DNA of 64,000 nucleotides, taken from NCBI GenBank assembly GCA_031178355.1, contig JAPSJC010000002.1, positions 56,014-120,013 on the forward strand, read 5' to 3'. Positions 9,543-18,026 of this stretch are shown piece after piece; within the stretch, counting starts at the first letter, position 1, and each line of letters opens with the position of its first letter. This stretch comes from Ureibacillus sp. (GTDB lineage Bacteria > Bacillota > Bacilli > Bacillales_A > Planococcaceae). The position numbers and the translations under genes are program-made. The notes below the pieces were generated by a model. It was not told the DNA's origin, made no database searches, and worked only from the letters and a program-made list of their open reading frames with translations.

Positions 9543-10913
9543 ATGGATAGTTCAAAATTGAATCGTATCTTGGCAGACAGAAGAGATGAGTACTTGGAGC
9601 AATTATTTACCTTGCTTAGGCAGAAGAGTATAAGTGCTGAAAATACAGGGATGGATGAATGTGCCCATTTAGTAAAAGGGATGCTGGATGAAGCAGGGTT
9701 AAACACAAGATTAATTGACACAGGTGGCCATCCCGTTGTTTACGGAGAAATTATTAAAGATCCTGACACTTTTACATTATTAATATACGGGCATTATGAT
9801 GTTCAGCCCGCAGATCCACTAGATGAGTGGAATTCACCTCCGTTTGAACCAACGATCAAGGATAATAAAATATTTTGTCGAGGCGCAGGAGATAATAAAG
9901 GTCAATTTATGGCACAAGTTTTAGCTATTAAAACATATCTGGATACCATTGGTGAACTTCCGATTAATATAAAGATGGTTATTGAAGGAGAAGAAGAAGT
10001 TGGCAGCAGAAATCTAGCTTCTTTCGTTGAAACCAATAGGGATTTATTAAAAGCTGACCTTGTCTATACATCGGATGGACCTATGCACTCTTCCGGAGCA
10101 CCGTTTGTTTTACTTGGCGTGAGAGGAATGCTCTATTTGGAATTTACAGCTAAAGGAGCAGATTGGGATAACCATTCGGGAAACAAAGGAAACATTGTGC
10201 CTAACCCCGCTTGGGAACTAATTGACTTATTACACACGATGCGCGATAAAGATGGAAAAGTTTTAATAGAAGGTTTCTATGATAATATCCGAAAACCATC
10301 GGAAAAAGAAAAAGAATTGATTCGAAACCTCCCTTTTGACCGTGAACAAGTTGCGGAACAAATCGGATATAAAGATTTGAATATGGATGGGGAAACCTAT
10401 TATCATAAATTAACAATGGAACCTACGTTTAATATAGCTGGATTTTCTAGCGGATACGGTGGTGAAGGGGCAAAGACGATCATTCCTGCAAAGGCAACGC
10501 TTAAAATGGATATACGCCTCGTAGTAGATCAGGACCCTGATGATATTTATGAAAAGGTTTGTAGCCATGTTAATAAATTTTCACCCGGTGTGAAAGTGCG
10601 CCGTATAGGTGATATGCAACCATCCAGGACGCCCGCTGAGCTAGATGTAGTCAAAGTCGTAACAGATGCGGTAAGAACAAGTTATGGAATGGAACCGGTA
10701 TTACAACCAAGTTTGGGAGGAAGCTTGCCTGATTATGTATGGACCAAAATTCTAAACTTGCCATCCATCGTTGTTCCCTATGCAAACTTTGACCAAGGAA
10801 ACCATTCACCAAACGAGAATCTTGGTATAGACAACTATTTCAATGGGATCAGATGTACTTATCAAGTCATTCATGAACTTGGGGAATATGCATCAAAACA
10901 CAACAGACTATAA
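9543..10913 (+). CDS. M20 family dipeptidase / metallo-hydrolase
   Basis: A 456-residue M20/M25/M40 peptidase. Metal ligands and catalytic residues are all visible: 'YGHYDVQPADP' (His/Asp), 'GAGDNKGQ' (bridging Asp), 'EGEEEVGS' (catalytic Glu pair), 'TSDGP' (Asp) and the C-terminal 'NHSPNENLG' (His). The dimerisation lid lies between. Two ATGs follow GTGGGGG; the second (9543) has the better spacing of 6 bases. The gene lies 14 bases past the AbgT stop, so the likely job is to hydrolyse the imported amide or dipeptide. Length fits Bacillales M20 dipeptidases (450-470). Confidence 0.9.
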   Translation: MDSSKLNRILADRRDEYLEQLFTLLRQKSISAENTGMDECAHLVKGMLDEAGLNTRLIDTGGHPVVYGEIIKDPDTFTLLIYGHYDVQPADPLDEWNSPPFEPTIKDNKIFCRGAGDNKGQFMAQVLAIKTYLDTIGELPINIKMVIEGEEEVGSRNLASFVETNRDLLKADLVYTSDGPMHSSGAPFVLLGVRGMLYLEFTAKGADWDNHSGNKGNIVPNPAWELIDLLHTMRDKDGKVLIEGFYDNIRKPSEKEKELIRNLPFDREQVAEQIGYKDLNMDGETYYHKLTMEPTFNIAGFSSGYGGEGAKTIIPAKATLKMDIRLVVDQDPDDIYEKVCSHVNKFSPGVKVRRIGDMQPSRTPAELDVVKVVTDAVRTSYGMEPVLQPSLGGSLPDYVWTKILNLPSIVVPYANFDQGNHSPNENLGIDNYFNGIRCTYQVIHELGEYASKHNRL

Positions 10914-11035
10914 GAAACACGTAAAAATAACAATGTCTCCTAAAAGAAGAACGGAGAGTTCGAGGAAAAGGATTCTGAACTTCCCTGCCAACAACAACTA
11001 AGCTAATAATGTAGATTACACGCAAAATTAAAAAA

Positions 11036-11100
11036 GGTGAATTTGAGTTTACTCAAATTCACCGCAGACTGTAGGCAAACTCGAAATTTCGAGTTTGCCT
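11036..11100. repeat. Two adjacent perfect hairpins between convergent genes
   Basis: GGTGAATTTGAG/CTCAAATTCACC (12-bp stem, 4-base loop, 11036-11063) is followed 9 bases later by a perfect 28-base palindrome, AGGCAAACTCGAAA and its complement (11073-11100). Neither has a T-run. They sit between the M20 gene and plsC, which converge. They may act as a double transcription block or be a mobile repeat unit. Confidence 0.75.
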
Positions 11101-11135
11101 TCAAATTGAATCCTCCTATAGGAGAGTATTTAAGT

Positions 11136-11738
11136 TTACTTTTTCACTTGCATATCTAGTAAGACTTGTGTAAGTCGATTTAACTCATCTTCTAGGAATT
11201 GGATAGCAGTTTCTCTGCCCTCTTTTCCACTTTCTACCGTAAATGGTTCTCCGTAAATTAAATACCCTTTTTGTCGTTTAAATACTTCTTTAAGGTTACG
11301 CGGTCCTACATAGGCAGCGGGAACAATTTTTGCTTTTGCTAGTTGTGCAATGGTAATGGCTCCCTGCTTTAACTCTGTATTCTCAGAAGATCTTGTCCCA
11401 CTAGGAAAGATACCGACAATTTTCCCTTCTTTTATTAACTGACGAGGAATTTTAATTACACTCGGTCCAGGGTTGTCACGGTCAACAGGAAATGCATTCA
11501 ATTTTGGAAACAATGACCCTAATACCTTTACATCAAATAGTTGTTTTTTCGCCATAAAGTGGATATGTCGTGGGAAAATGGAAATTCCTAAATTGAGAAT
11601 ATCAACATATCCATTGTGAGTACAAGCAACAACATATCCTCCCTCTTTAGGTAAATGCTCTTTTCCATATACTTTTGCCTTAGAACCATTAATGGTTAAA
11701 AATGCTCTAACTAATCTTGCACTGAAATCATATAACAC
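11136..11738 (-). CDS. plsC: 1-acyl-sn-glycerol-3-phosphate acyltransferase
   Basis: A 200-residue membrane-associated acyltransferase making phosphatidic acid from lysophosphatidic acid. The HX4D catalytic motif is 'HNGYVD' near residue 41. The glycerol-phosphate-binding motif reads 'FPSGTRS', with Ser instead of the common Glu; B. subtilis PlsC has the same FPSGTR form, so this is normal here. The start is GTG at 11738, 6 bases after AGGAG. Length agrees with B. subtilis PlsC. It is monocistronic and faces the dipeptidase gene. Confidence 0.92.
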   Translation of the reverse strand: MLYDFSARLVRAFLTINGSKAKVYGKEHLPKEGGYVVACTHNGYVDILNLGISIFPRHIHFMAKKQLFDVKVLGSLFPKLNAFPVDRDNPGPSVIKIPRQLIKEGKIVGIFPSGTRSSENTELKQGAITIAQLAKAKIVPAAYVGPRNLKEVFKRQKGYLIYGEPFTVESGKEGRETAIQFLEDELNRLTQVLLDMQVKK

Positions 11739-11812
11739 GAATGTCTCCTACCTTATACTTTTGTCTTATTATTATTTTAATCTATATGTCATTGTCGATT
11801 CAATCGCTGTTT

Positions 11813-12649
11813 TTATTGTCCAACTAAAATATCTAAGTCTATTGTTATTTCTCTTATTTGTATCTCATCCGTATTTTTAACATGCCAACCTAAAGGTGTC
11901 ATTCCAAGTAAGTTTGGCAAAAATTTTGGGTCAATAGGCAGTGTATAATTGATTCGATGTACGTCCACTTTTGTATATTGCTCTTTAAACCGATTGACAG
12001 TTTGTTCGTTTGTATAATGTTCTTTTTCTGACTGAGCGTATGCTTGTTTTCTTAACTGTTGTAAGTAACCTTCTTGTGGGACTACTTTTATAACCTTCCC
12101 TTGTGGTGTTAATAATCTTTGAAACTCAAGATAGTTAGCAGGTGATAAGAAGTTTAAAATACAGTCAAAGGTTTGTTTCTTAAATGGACTATTTGCCAAA
12201 TCACCTACACACCATAATTTTTGTTCTGTATGTTTGGCAGCTGTTGCTATTCCTTCTTTTGCTATATCGATTCCAACAGGTATAACTCGATGATTCATTC
12301 GATCTGTAATCTTCATTAGATGCGAACCCTCGCCACACCCTGCGTCTAGTATTGTTTCCGTTTCGGCACCAATAAGTTTTGCTATTTTCTCATGGACTTT
12401 ATCGTATAAACCACTTTGTATTACCTCATATCGTGATTCAAACAATTCTTTGCTATACATAGAATGAACTGGTTTTGTCATGAAATTAATATAACCTTGC
12501 TTTGCAATATCAAATGAATGATTTTCAGGACAACGGATTGCACCTTTATCTTCAATAACCATTTCACTTTCACAAATAGGACATTGAAAAAGTTTCTGGT
12601 GTGCATTTATATTACGTATACTTGCTTCTCTTTTAGATAGTTTGCCCAT
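11813..12649 (-). CDS. rlmA: RlmA-family 23S rRNA guanine-N1 methyltransferase (YxjB-like)
   Basis: A 278-residue RNA methyltransferase. An N-terminal zinc finger is seen as 'CPICESEM' and 'CPENHSFD', followed by 'AKQGYINFM', typical of RlmA proteins. The Rossmann domain carries the SAM motif 'ILDAGCGEGSHL' near residue 103 and 'LNFLSPANYLEF' (motif IV region). The family methylates G745 or G748 in helix 35 of 23S rRNA; position cannot be decided from sequence. AGGAG precedes ATG 12649. In relatives G748 methylation lowers binding of some macrolides, but no resistance claim is made here. Confidence 0.85.
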   Translation of the reverse strand: MGKLSKREASIRNINAHQKLFQCPICESEMVIEDKGAIRCPENHSFDIAKQGYINFMTKPVHSMYSKELFESRYEVIQSGLYDKVHEKIAKLIGAETETILDAGCGEGSHLMKITDRMNHRVIPVGIDIAKEGIATAAKHTEQKLWCVGDLANSPFKKQTFDCILNFLSPANYLEFQRLLTPQGKVIKVVPQEGYLQQLRKQAYAQSEKEHYTNEQTVNRFKEQYTKVDVHRINYTLPIDPKFLPNLLGMTPLGWHVKNTDEIQIREITIDLDILVGQ

Positions 12650-12855
12650 ACTTTACTCCTTACTAATTGTTATTAGTATCATAACATTACTAAGTATGAA
12701 TTTAATTATTTAAGATGATTACATTTATTAATTAGAGGTTTAGAAACCTTTTTTAGTTAAAAAATAAATAAAATGTTAATTATACTGTATGATGATAGCA
12801 TTTATTAACAGGATTATCATATCAATAACTGTTGTGTATAAGTATAAACGTTAAT

Positions 12856-12884
12856 AAACCGTGAAGAGTAATTCTTCACGGTTT
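12856..12884 (-). terminator. Terminator of the manganese catalase gene
   Basis: AAACCGTGAAGA pairs with TCTTCACGGTTT around a short loop, 5 bases beyond the stop at 12890. Confidence 0.85.
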
Positions 12885-12889
12885 ATGTT

Positions 12890-13714
12890 TTAACAATCTT
12901 CAGGTGGAGTATTATAAACATTTGGTGGAGCTGGTTTTAACTCTGGTTTTGGTGCGAATGGTACTGGTTTTTCAACATATTTGAAAACACCTTCTCCATC
13001 TAAACTTGGACCATGAGCCCATCTTCCATATGCACTTTGATTTCCTGCTGAATTATTAAATAGTACATGAGAAACTTCACGATGTTCTAACTGTCTAGGG
13101 AATGTACTAGGAACAACAATGTTTTCTTTCTCTTCAAGCTCTTTTATTGCTGCATACCATTGATTTTGATGCATCGTATCACGAGCTAGTAGCCATGCAA
13201 GCATATCCTTAACACCACGGTCGTCAGTCATTTCATATAACCTTGCAACTTGTAGTCGACCTTGAGATTCTGCTGTTAAGTTCATGCGGAAGTCTGCTAA
13301 TAAATTGCCACTAGCAATAATGTAATCAGCTGTCCAACGGTTTCCATTACTATCTGCTGGCATTGCACCCAGACCTGAAACGATAATATGTTGCGGATTC
13401 ATACCACCTAGAATTGCATTGATTACTGGATCTTTTGCAGCCTCTTCTAATGTTGGTAACGGAGCACCTTCTAATAGACGTGCTATCATCGTTGCGAGCA
13501 TTTCAATATGTGCAAGCTCTTCAGTTCCTGTGTCTAGTAGTAAATCTCTATATCTTTCGTTACCTCTTACATTCCATCCTTGGAATAGATATTGCATAGC
13601 AACCGATATTTCTCCCCACTGACCTCCTAATACTTCTTGAAGCATTCTTGCAAAAACCGGGTCTGGCCTTTCAGGTTTTGCATGATATTGTAATTCTTTT
13701 ACATGATAAAACAT
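12890..13714 (-). CDS. Manganese catalase family protein
   Basis: A 274-residue di-manganese catalase, disproportionating hydrogen peroxide. The ferritin-like four-helix core carries the Glu/His metal ligands in 'LGGQWGEISVAMQYL', 'TGTEELAHIEMLATMI' and 'AESQGRLQVARLYE'/'RDTMHQNQW'. The C-terminus is a proline-rich tail (PELKPAPPNVYNTPPEDC). Closest in style to B. subtilis YdbD. Spore-coat CotJC belongs to the same family but is shorter (about 190 residues), so this is the full-length stress-type enzyme. AGGAGAGG precedes the ATG. Confidence 0.92.
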   Translation of the reverse strand: MFYHVKELQYHAKPERPDPVFARMLQEVLGGQWGEISVAMQYLFQGWNVRGNERYRDLLLDTGTEELAHIEMLATMIARLLEGAPLPTLEEAAKDPVINAILGGMNPQHIIVSGLGAMPADSNGNRWTADYIIASGNLLADFRMNLTAESQGRLQVARLYEMTDDRGVKDMLAWLLARDTMHQNQWYAAIKELEEKENIVVPSTFPRQLEHREVSHVLFNNSAGNQSAYGRWAHGPSLDGEGVFKYVEKPVPFAPKPELKPAPPNVYNTPPEDC

Positions 13715-14040
13715 GTTCTTATTACCTCTCCTTTAAAATTACTAATTGTAACTTATGCAAGAGTGATACTATTTGACACTATATTTTAATTTACAAGGCC
13801 TATTATAAATAAGTTTATAATTTATTAATTTTTGTAAATAATAACGGTAATGTCAGTAAAAAAGATTTGTTTTCTTTCACCTATGTAATCAAAGTAATTG
13901 CTCGATAGTCTACATTTTTAATATTACCTGAAACATATTTATATTTTCTTTTACTATTGTCATTTAATTACCATTCATTTGATTGAAAGATATATATAAA
14001 TTAAAGCTAATACACCTTAGAAATATACGGAGGCTTCGTA
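13715..14040. other. 325-base divergent promoter region
   Basis: AT-rich region between divergent genes (manganese catalase and a 148-residue protein). No ORF, RNA motif or clear operator is visible; promoters for both genes must lie here. Confidence 0.4.
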
Positions 14041-14487
14041 ATGGACATTATCAATGAATACCATATTCCTGCTTACCTAGAAACAAATGAATTAACATTT
14101 GAACTAGAGACGGTTGTTGGTTTTGACCATATTATCTTTCCAGTTCAAGCTCGTGAATATGAACTAAAACCTCAAATAGAAGTCAAGATCAATTTGGAAG
14201 TGGAAAAAAATAGTCAAAAAAGTGTAGATGAAGGTCATTCTCCATGGAAACTAGATCCAATCCATACAGCGCAAGTATTTAGTAGTTTGCACCTATTTCC
14301 GGAAGGTATTATCGGTGACTACCCCATTGAATATGAAAATTTGAAGCTAATTTATAGCAATAGTGAATTCTCTGTTGTTCAAGTTGATGACCCAGACACG
14401 AATATTCATATGGTCTATTTAAAACGTTTAATTCGTCAAGATGAAACTGGAATTTGGACAGTAGTTGGATATGATCTATCTAAATAA
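14041..14487 (+). CDS. Uncharacterised protein (148 aa)
   Basis: A 148-residue acidic soluble protein, rich in beta-strand-like alternation (LETNELTFELETVVGFDHI), without cysteines, signal peptide or membrane segment. GGAGG precedes the ATG by 8 bases, so expression is well supported. It stands alone between a divergent promoter region and a shared terminator. I do not recognise the family. Confidence 0.7.
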   Translation: MDIINEYHIPAYLETNELTFELETVVGFDHIIFPVQAREYELKPQIEVKINLEVEKNSQKSVDEGHSPWKLDPIHTAQVFSSLHLFPEGIIGDYPIEYENLKLIYSNSEFSVVQVDDPDTNIHMVYLKRLIRQDETGIWTVVGYDLSK

Positions 14488-14540
14488 AATATCATTGGTT
14501 AATCGAAGTGGTGTGGGCTCGTTAATAATTTAAAATAAAA

Positions 14541-14579
14541 AAGCTGATTTGTATCACATTATATGTGACAAATCAGCTT
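14541..14579. terminator. Bidirectional terminator between the 148-aa gene and opuAC
   Basis: AAGCTGATTTGT pairs exactly with ACAAATCAGCTT, with an inner TCACAT/ATGTGA helix. An A-run on the left allows termination on the minus strand for the opuA operon as well. Confidence 0.88.
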
Positions 14580-14640
14580 CTTCGTTATCCATTCAATGAA
14601 GCATCTTACTTCAAAGGAATCGTATTTATTTTCAATTAAT

Positions 14641-15522
14641 CTACTCTTTCGTCCATTCAGCTACTTTTTCAGGGTTTGCTTCTACCCATTTAGCAGCAGC
14701 TTCTTTTGGATCTGTACCTGAATTAATATCTAACATGACTTCTTCAATATCAGCACTAGTCCAATTAAATGCATCAATAACTTTAAATGCTTCTGGCATA
14801 TCTTCTTCTAATCCTTGGCGGGCAAATGTGTTTATTGTTTCAGCATCACCAAATACGCCTTTAGGATCTTCTAAATATTTTAAATCATAAGATGCAAATT
14901 TCCAATGTGGCGACCAACCAGTTACGATAATTTCTTCTTCTTTTTCAATTGCTTGAGCTAATGCTACAGTCATCGCACCTGATGATGATGGTACTAATTC
15001 CCAATCAGCCAAGTTTTCGTATTCTTCAATAGCTTTGTTAGCTGCTGCTACTACACCTGCACCTGATTCAATACCTGTAATTTTCATATCTGCTTCATCA
15101 GTTAAATCTTCAATTGAATTGGCTTCCATGTACGCTGGAACTACTAATCCGATTTTTGCACCTTCTAGGTTAGGGCCAAGTTCCACTAAACTATCTTTAT
15201 ATTTCGCATATTGTGAAGCATGTGTACCTGGTAGCCATCCAGCCACCATCGCATCTGCATCCCCAGTAGATACGGCCTCCCACATGATCGCATTATCTAA
15301 AGGCGTTACAGTTACATCATAGCCTAAGTCTTCAAGCACTTTCCCAACAACATGTGTTGAAGCGACTTCTGTATCCCATTCAACGTAGGCTAAGTTAATA
15401 TCCTTATTGACATCTGTAGACGTTCCTCCACCATTTGTTGTTGCACTTTCACTACCACAAGCAGCTAGTAATGCACCTACTCCTAGAGTTAAAGTTAACA
15501 TTTTTAAATATTTAAACTTCAA
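14641..15522 (-). CDS. opuAC: Glycine betaine ABC transporter substrate-binding lipoprotein
   Basis: A 293-residue extracellular lipoprotein that captures glycine betaine (or proline betaine) for the OpuA importer. The signal peptide ends in the lipobox 'LLAAC' (Cys about residue 21). Tryptophans that can build the cation-pi cage are present in 'YVEWDTEVAS', 'AGWLPGTHA' and 'TGWSPHWKF'. It is the last gene of the opuAA-AB-AC operon, but 290 bases separate it from opuAB, and that gap holds a decayed second opuAC copy. Length matches B. subtilis OpuAC. Confidence 0.93.
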   Translation of the reverse strand: MKFKYLKMLTLTLGVGALLAACGSESATTNGGGTSTDVNKDINLAYVEWDTEVASTHVVGKVLEDLGYDVTVTPLDNAIMWEAVSTGDADAMVAGWLPGTHASQYAKYKDSLVELGPNLEGAKIGLVVPAYMEANSIEDLTDEADMKITGIESGAGVVAAANKAIEEYENLADWELVPSSSGAMTVALAQAIEKEEEIIVTGWSPHWKFASYDLKYLEDPKGVFGDAETINTFARQGLEEDMPEAFKVIDAFNWTSADIEEVMLDINSGTDPKEAAAKWVEANPEKVAEWTKE

Positions 15523-15564
15523 TTGTATCTTCCTCCCTTTTGGAATAATTTATATCCATTTTTG

Positions 15565-15725
15565 TTATTCCTTAGCTGGTAAATCTTCAATTGAGTCAAA
15601 ATCCATATATACCGGAACAGTGAAACCATTTTGTGTACCAGTTAAATTCGGACCTAAGTCAACAATATCTTTTTATATTCCTCATAGAATGCACCATGTG
15701 TACTAGGCAACCATGGGGCTAGTTA
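15565..15725 (-). pseudogene. Decayed fragment of a second opuAC gene
   Basis: Read on the minus strand, these bases encode PWLPSTHGAFYEEYKK, then after a one-base frame change DIVDLGPNLTGTQNGF and VPVYMDFDSIEDL, ending in TAA. This aligns with the middle of the intact opuAC product (GWLPGTHASQYAKYKD, LVELGPNLEGAKIGL, VPAYMEANSIEDL) in the same orientation. Both ends and the reading frame are lost. It lies between opuAB and opuAC, so the operon once held two binding-protein genes. Confidence 0.85.
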
Positions 15726-15811
15726 CAGAATGAGTTAATAACAACCTCGGTTAAGAATACTCATTTGAATGGATTTTTCTTACATCCATACTTTTATAAA
15801 GATTCATATTA

Positions 15812-16663
15812 TTAATCATGCTTTTTATTAAAGCTTTGTGTTAATCGGTCAAAGATAATTGCTAAGATTACTAAACTTAAACCTGCTACAAAACCATTAC
15901 CTACATTTGCTTGTTGTAATGCAGATAAGACATTTCGTCCTATACCAGGTGCCCCAATCATCGATGCAATAACAACCATCGAAAGGGATAGCAAGACAGT
16001 TTGGTTTACCCCTGCCATAATCGTTGACCTTGCAATAGGCAATTCCACTTTGTATAGTTTTTGCCAACCCGTACTACCGTAAGAATCTGCTGCTTCCACT
16101 AACTCTTTTGGTACTTGACGAATTCCCAGGTTTGTAAATCTAACTACTGGTGGTAAAGCAAAGATTATGGATGCGAATACACCCGGAACCACTCCAATAC
16201 CAAAGAATGCAACAGATGGAATCAAGTAGACAAATCCTGGCATTGTTTGCATAAAGTCAAGAATTGGTTGAATAGTTGCCTCAGCCATTTTACTTTTCGA
16301 CATTAAAATCCCTAAAGGAATTCCGATGATTACTGCTAAGATACTTGCAAATAACACAAGGGTTATTGTATTCATTAACTCTTCCCAAAGACCCTGGTTA
16401 TATATGAATAAGAGCCCTACAATTGAAAATATAGCTAAACCAAATTTTCTCTTTGTGGCAAAGAACGCAAGAACTCCGATGATTAAAATAAATAGGAACG
16501 GTGGAATCGAAACTAAGAAATCTGTTACGAACTCCATAGAGAATTTTCCACTTTCTTTAATAACACCAAAGAGGCCAGCAAATGTATCTGTTAACCAGTC
16601 CATAACAATTTCAGCGCCTTCTGCTACCGGAATTGTTGGTATTAAATCAAGTAGCTGGGACAT
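15812..16663 (-). CDS. opuAB: Glycine betaine ABC transporter permease
   Basis: A 283-residue membrane protein, the translocation subunit of OpuA. A long hydrophilic N-terminal part precedes about seven membrane helices. The EAA loop that contacts the ATPase is seen as '[20 protein letters not shown]' near residue 190. The ORF track starts six codons upstream; ATG at 16663 ([15 protein letters not shown]) has GAGGGGG upstream and fits the family. It overlaps the end of opuAA by 17 bases, implying translational coupling. Confidence 0.92.
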   Translation of the reverse strand: MSQLLDLIPTIPVAEGAEIVMDWLTDTFAGLFGVIKESGKFSMEFVTDFLVSIPPFLFILIIGVLAFFATKRKFGLAIFSIVGLLFIYNQGLWEELMNTITLVLFASILAVIIGIPLGILMSKSKMAEATIQPILDFMQTMPGFVYLIPSVAFFGIGVVPGVFASIIFALPPVVRFTNLGIRQVPKELVEAADSYGSTGWQKLYKVELPIARSTIMAGVNQTVLLSLSMVVIASMIGAPGIGRNVLSALQQANVGNGFVAGLSLVILAIIFDRLTQSFNKKHD

Positions 16664-17861
16664 AATCCGACACCCCCTCATTTTCTACACTTGCAGAGAG
16701 TGTTTCGATGACAACGCCTCTGATTAAAACTCCAACTAATTTTCTCTCTTGAACAACCGCAACAGGTGTTTTTGAGTCAGAAATGATACTTAAAACATCT
16801 TGTATATACATTTCTTTTGCAACAGTTGGCATATCTGTTCTTAAATAATTTACTAGATTAATTTCTCCTGTTTTTGAAGCTTGTAGTGCATCTTCAGCAG
16901 TTATATAACCTTTGAACTCTCTCGTTTTATTCACAGCTAAAACTACACTTACTTCTTCTTCACGCATTCTTTGTAATGCCACTTTTGGACCGTCAATATC
17001 AATATTGATTGAAATTGGACGAATCATTGCATTTTCAACAGTTAAAACCTTAGATCGATCGACGTCCTCTAAGAATGTTTTAACATAATCATTTGCAGGG
17101 TTCGTCAAAATCTCTTCCCCTGTTCCAATTTGAATGATTTCTCCATCTTTCATTAACGCGATACGATCACCTATACGTAACGCTTCGTTTAAATCATGTG
17201 TGATAAAAATAATTGTCTTTTGCATCTTTTGTTGTAAATCTAATAATTCATCTTGCATATCTTTACGGATTAATGGATCGAGAGCAGAAAAAGCTTCATC
17301 CATTAGCAAAATATCAGGGTCATTTGCCAATGCTCTAGCTAAGCCTACACGTTGCTGCATACCCCCTGACAACTGGCTAGGATATTGATCCTTATAAGGT
17401 AATAATCCTGCATTATCTAAAGCCTTTTCTGCTTTCAATCTTCTTTCCTCTTTTGGAATACCTCGAATTTCTAAACCATATTCTGTATTCGCTAAAACTG
17501 TTCTTTGAGGGAATAATCCGAAGTTCTGAAACACCATGCTCATCTTCTCACGACGAACTTTGATGAGCTGTTGTTTGTTCATTTTGGAGATATTGTCACC
17601 GTCTATGTAGATATTTCCACTAGTAGGTTCTATGAGGCGGTTTAACAAACGAACTAATGTAGACTTACCACTACCAGAAAGTCCCATAATAACAAAAATC
17701 TCACCATCATTAACGGTAAAGTTGGCATTATTAACACCTATTGTTGCACCCGACTGCTTTAATATTTCTGTTTTATTTTTATTCTGTTCAACGAGCTTAA
17801 GGGCACTATTTACATGTTTCCCAAAGATTTTGGTTACATTTTCAATTTTAATCTTCTCCAT
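16647..17861 (-). CDS. opuAA: Glycine betaine ABC transporter ATP-binding protein with CBS domains
   Basis: A 404-residue ATPase. Walker A is 'GLSGSGKST', the signature 'LSGGMQQR', Walker B '[12 protein letters not shown]' and the switch His lies in '[12 protein letters not shown]'. A C-terminal CBS pair covers about residues 280-395; in homologous importers this module senses ionic strength or binds c-di-AMP. The start is ATG 17861 (MEKIKIENV), preceded by GGAAAGGAG; the track start 22 codons upstream lies in the leader. First gene of the operon, with its own promoter and a BusR-like gene upstream. Confidence 0.94.
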   Translation of the reverse strand: MEKIKIENVTKIFGKHVNSALKLVEQNKNKTEILKQSGATIGVNNANFTVNDGEIFVIMGLSGSGKSTLVRLLNRLIEPTSGNIYIDGDNISKMNKQQLIKVRREKMSMVFQNFGLFPQRTVLANTEYGLEIRGIPKEERRLKAEKALDNAGLLPYKDQYPSQLSGGMQQRVGLARALANDPDILLMDEAFSALDPLIRKDMQDELLDLQQKMQKTIIFITHDLNEALRIGDRIALMKDGEIIQIGTGEEILTNPANDYVKTFLEDVDRSKVLTVENAMIRPISINIDIDGPKVALQRMREEEVSVVLAVNKTREFKGYITAEDALQASKTGEINLVNYLRTDMPTVAKEMYIQDVLSIISDSKTPVAVVQERKLVGVLIRGVVIETLSASVENEGVSDYVPAT

Positions 17862-17907
17862 ATCATTCTCCTTTCCTACTATTCTAATTTTTGGTTCACA
17901 ACAAAAG

Positions 17908-17947
17908 TGACAACCTAATCGTAACAAAAGGTTGTTACTTGTGTCAA
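17908..17947 (-). promoter_or_regulatory. opuA promoter with an internal dyad, candidate BusR operator
   Basis: On the minus strand, -35 TTGACA (17942-17947) and -10 TACGAT (17918-17923) are 18 bases apart. Between and over them lies the inverted repeat GTAACAA-N4-TTGTTAC (17921-17938). The whole is bracketed by TGACA (17908) and TGTCA (17942). BusR-type repressors bind paired short palindromic half-sites over the promoters of betaine importers, so this is a good candidate site. Exact BusR spacing rules were not checked. Confidence 0.6.
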
Positions 17948-17982
17948 ACTTCCAATCTTGTAAACTATTATTATTAATTCAC

Positions 17983-18024
17983 AAAAAAAGTCCGCAAATA
18001 CCATAAAAATGGTATCTGCGGACT
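17983..18024 (-). terminator. Terminator between busR-like gene and opuA operon
   Basis: AGTCCGCA(A)ATACCAT pairs with ATGGTAT(C)TGCGGACT with one mismatch, followed by a T-run on the minus strand. It makes opuA dependent on its own promoter. Confidence 0.9.
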
Positions 18025-18026
18025 CT

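Noticed and set aside
11136-11738. Serine in the PlsC FPSGTRS motif as a catalytic defect
   Set aside because: B. subtilis PlsC has the same FPSGTR form, so it is normal for this group.
15407-15706. 99-residue plus-strand ORF near opuAC
   Set aside because: Antisense shadow of opuAC and of the opuAC pseudogene fragment.
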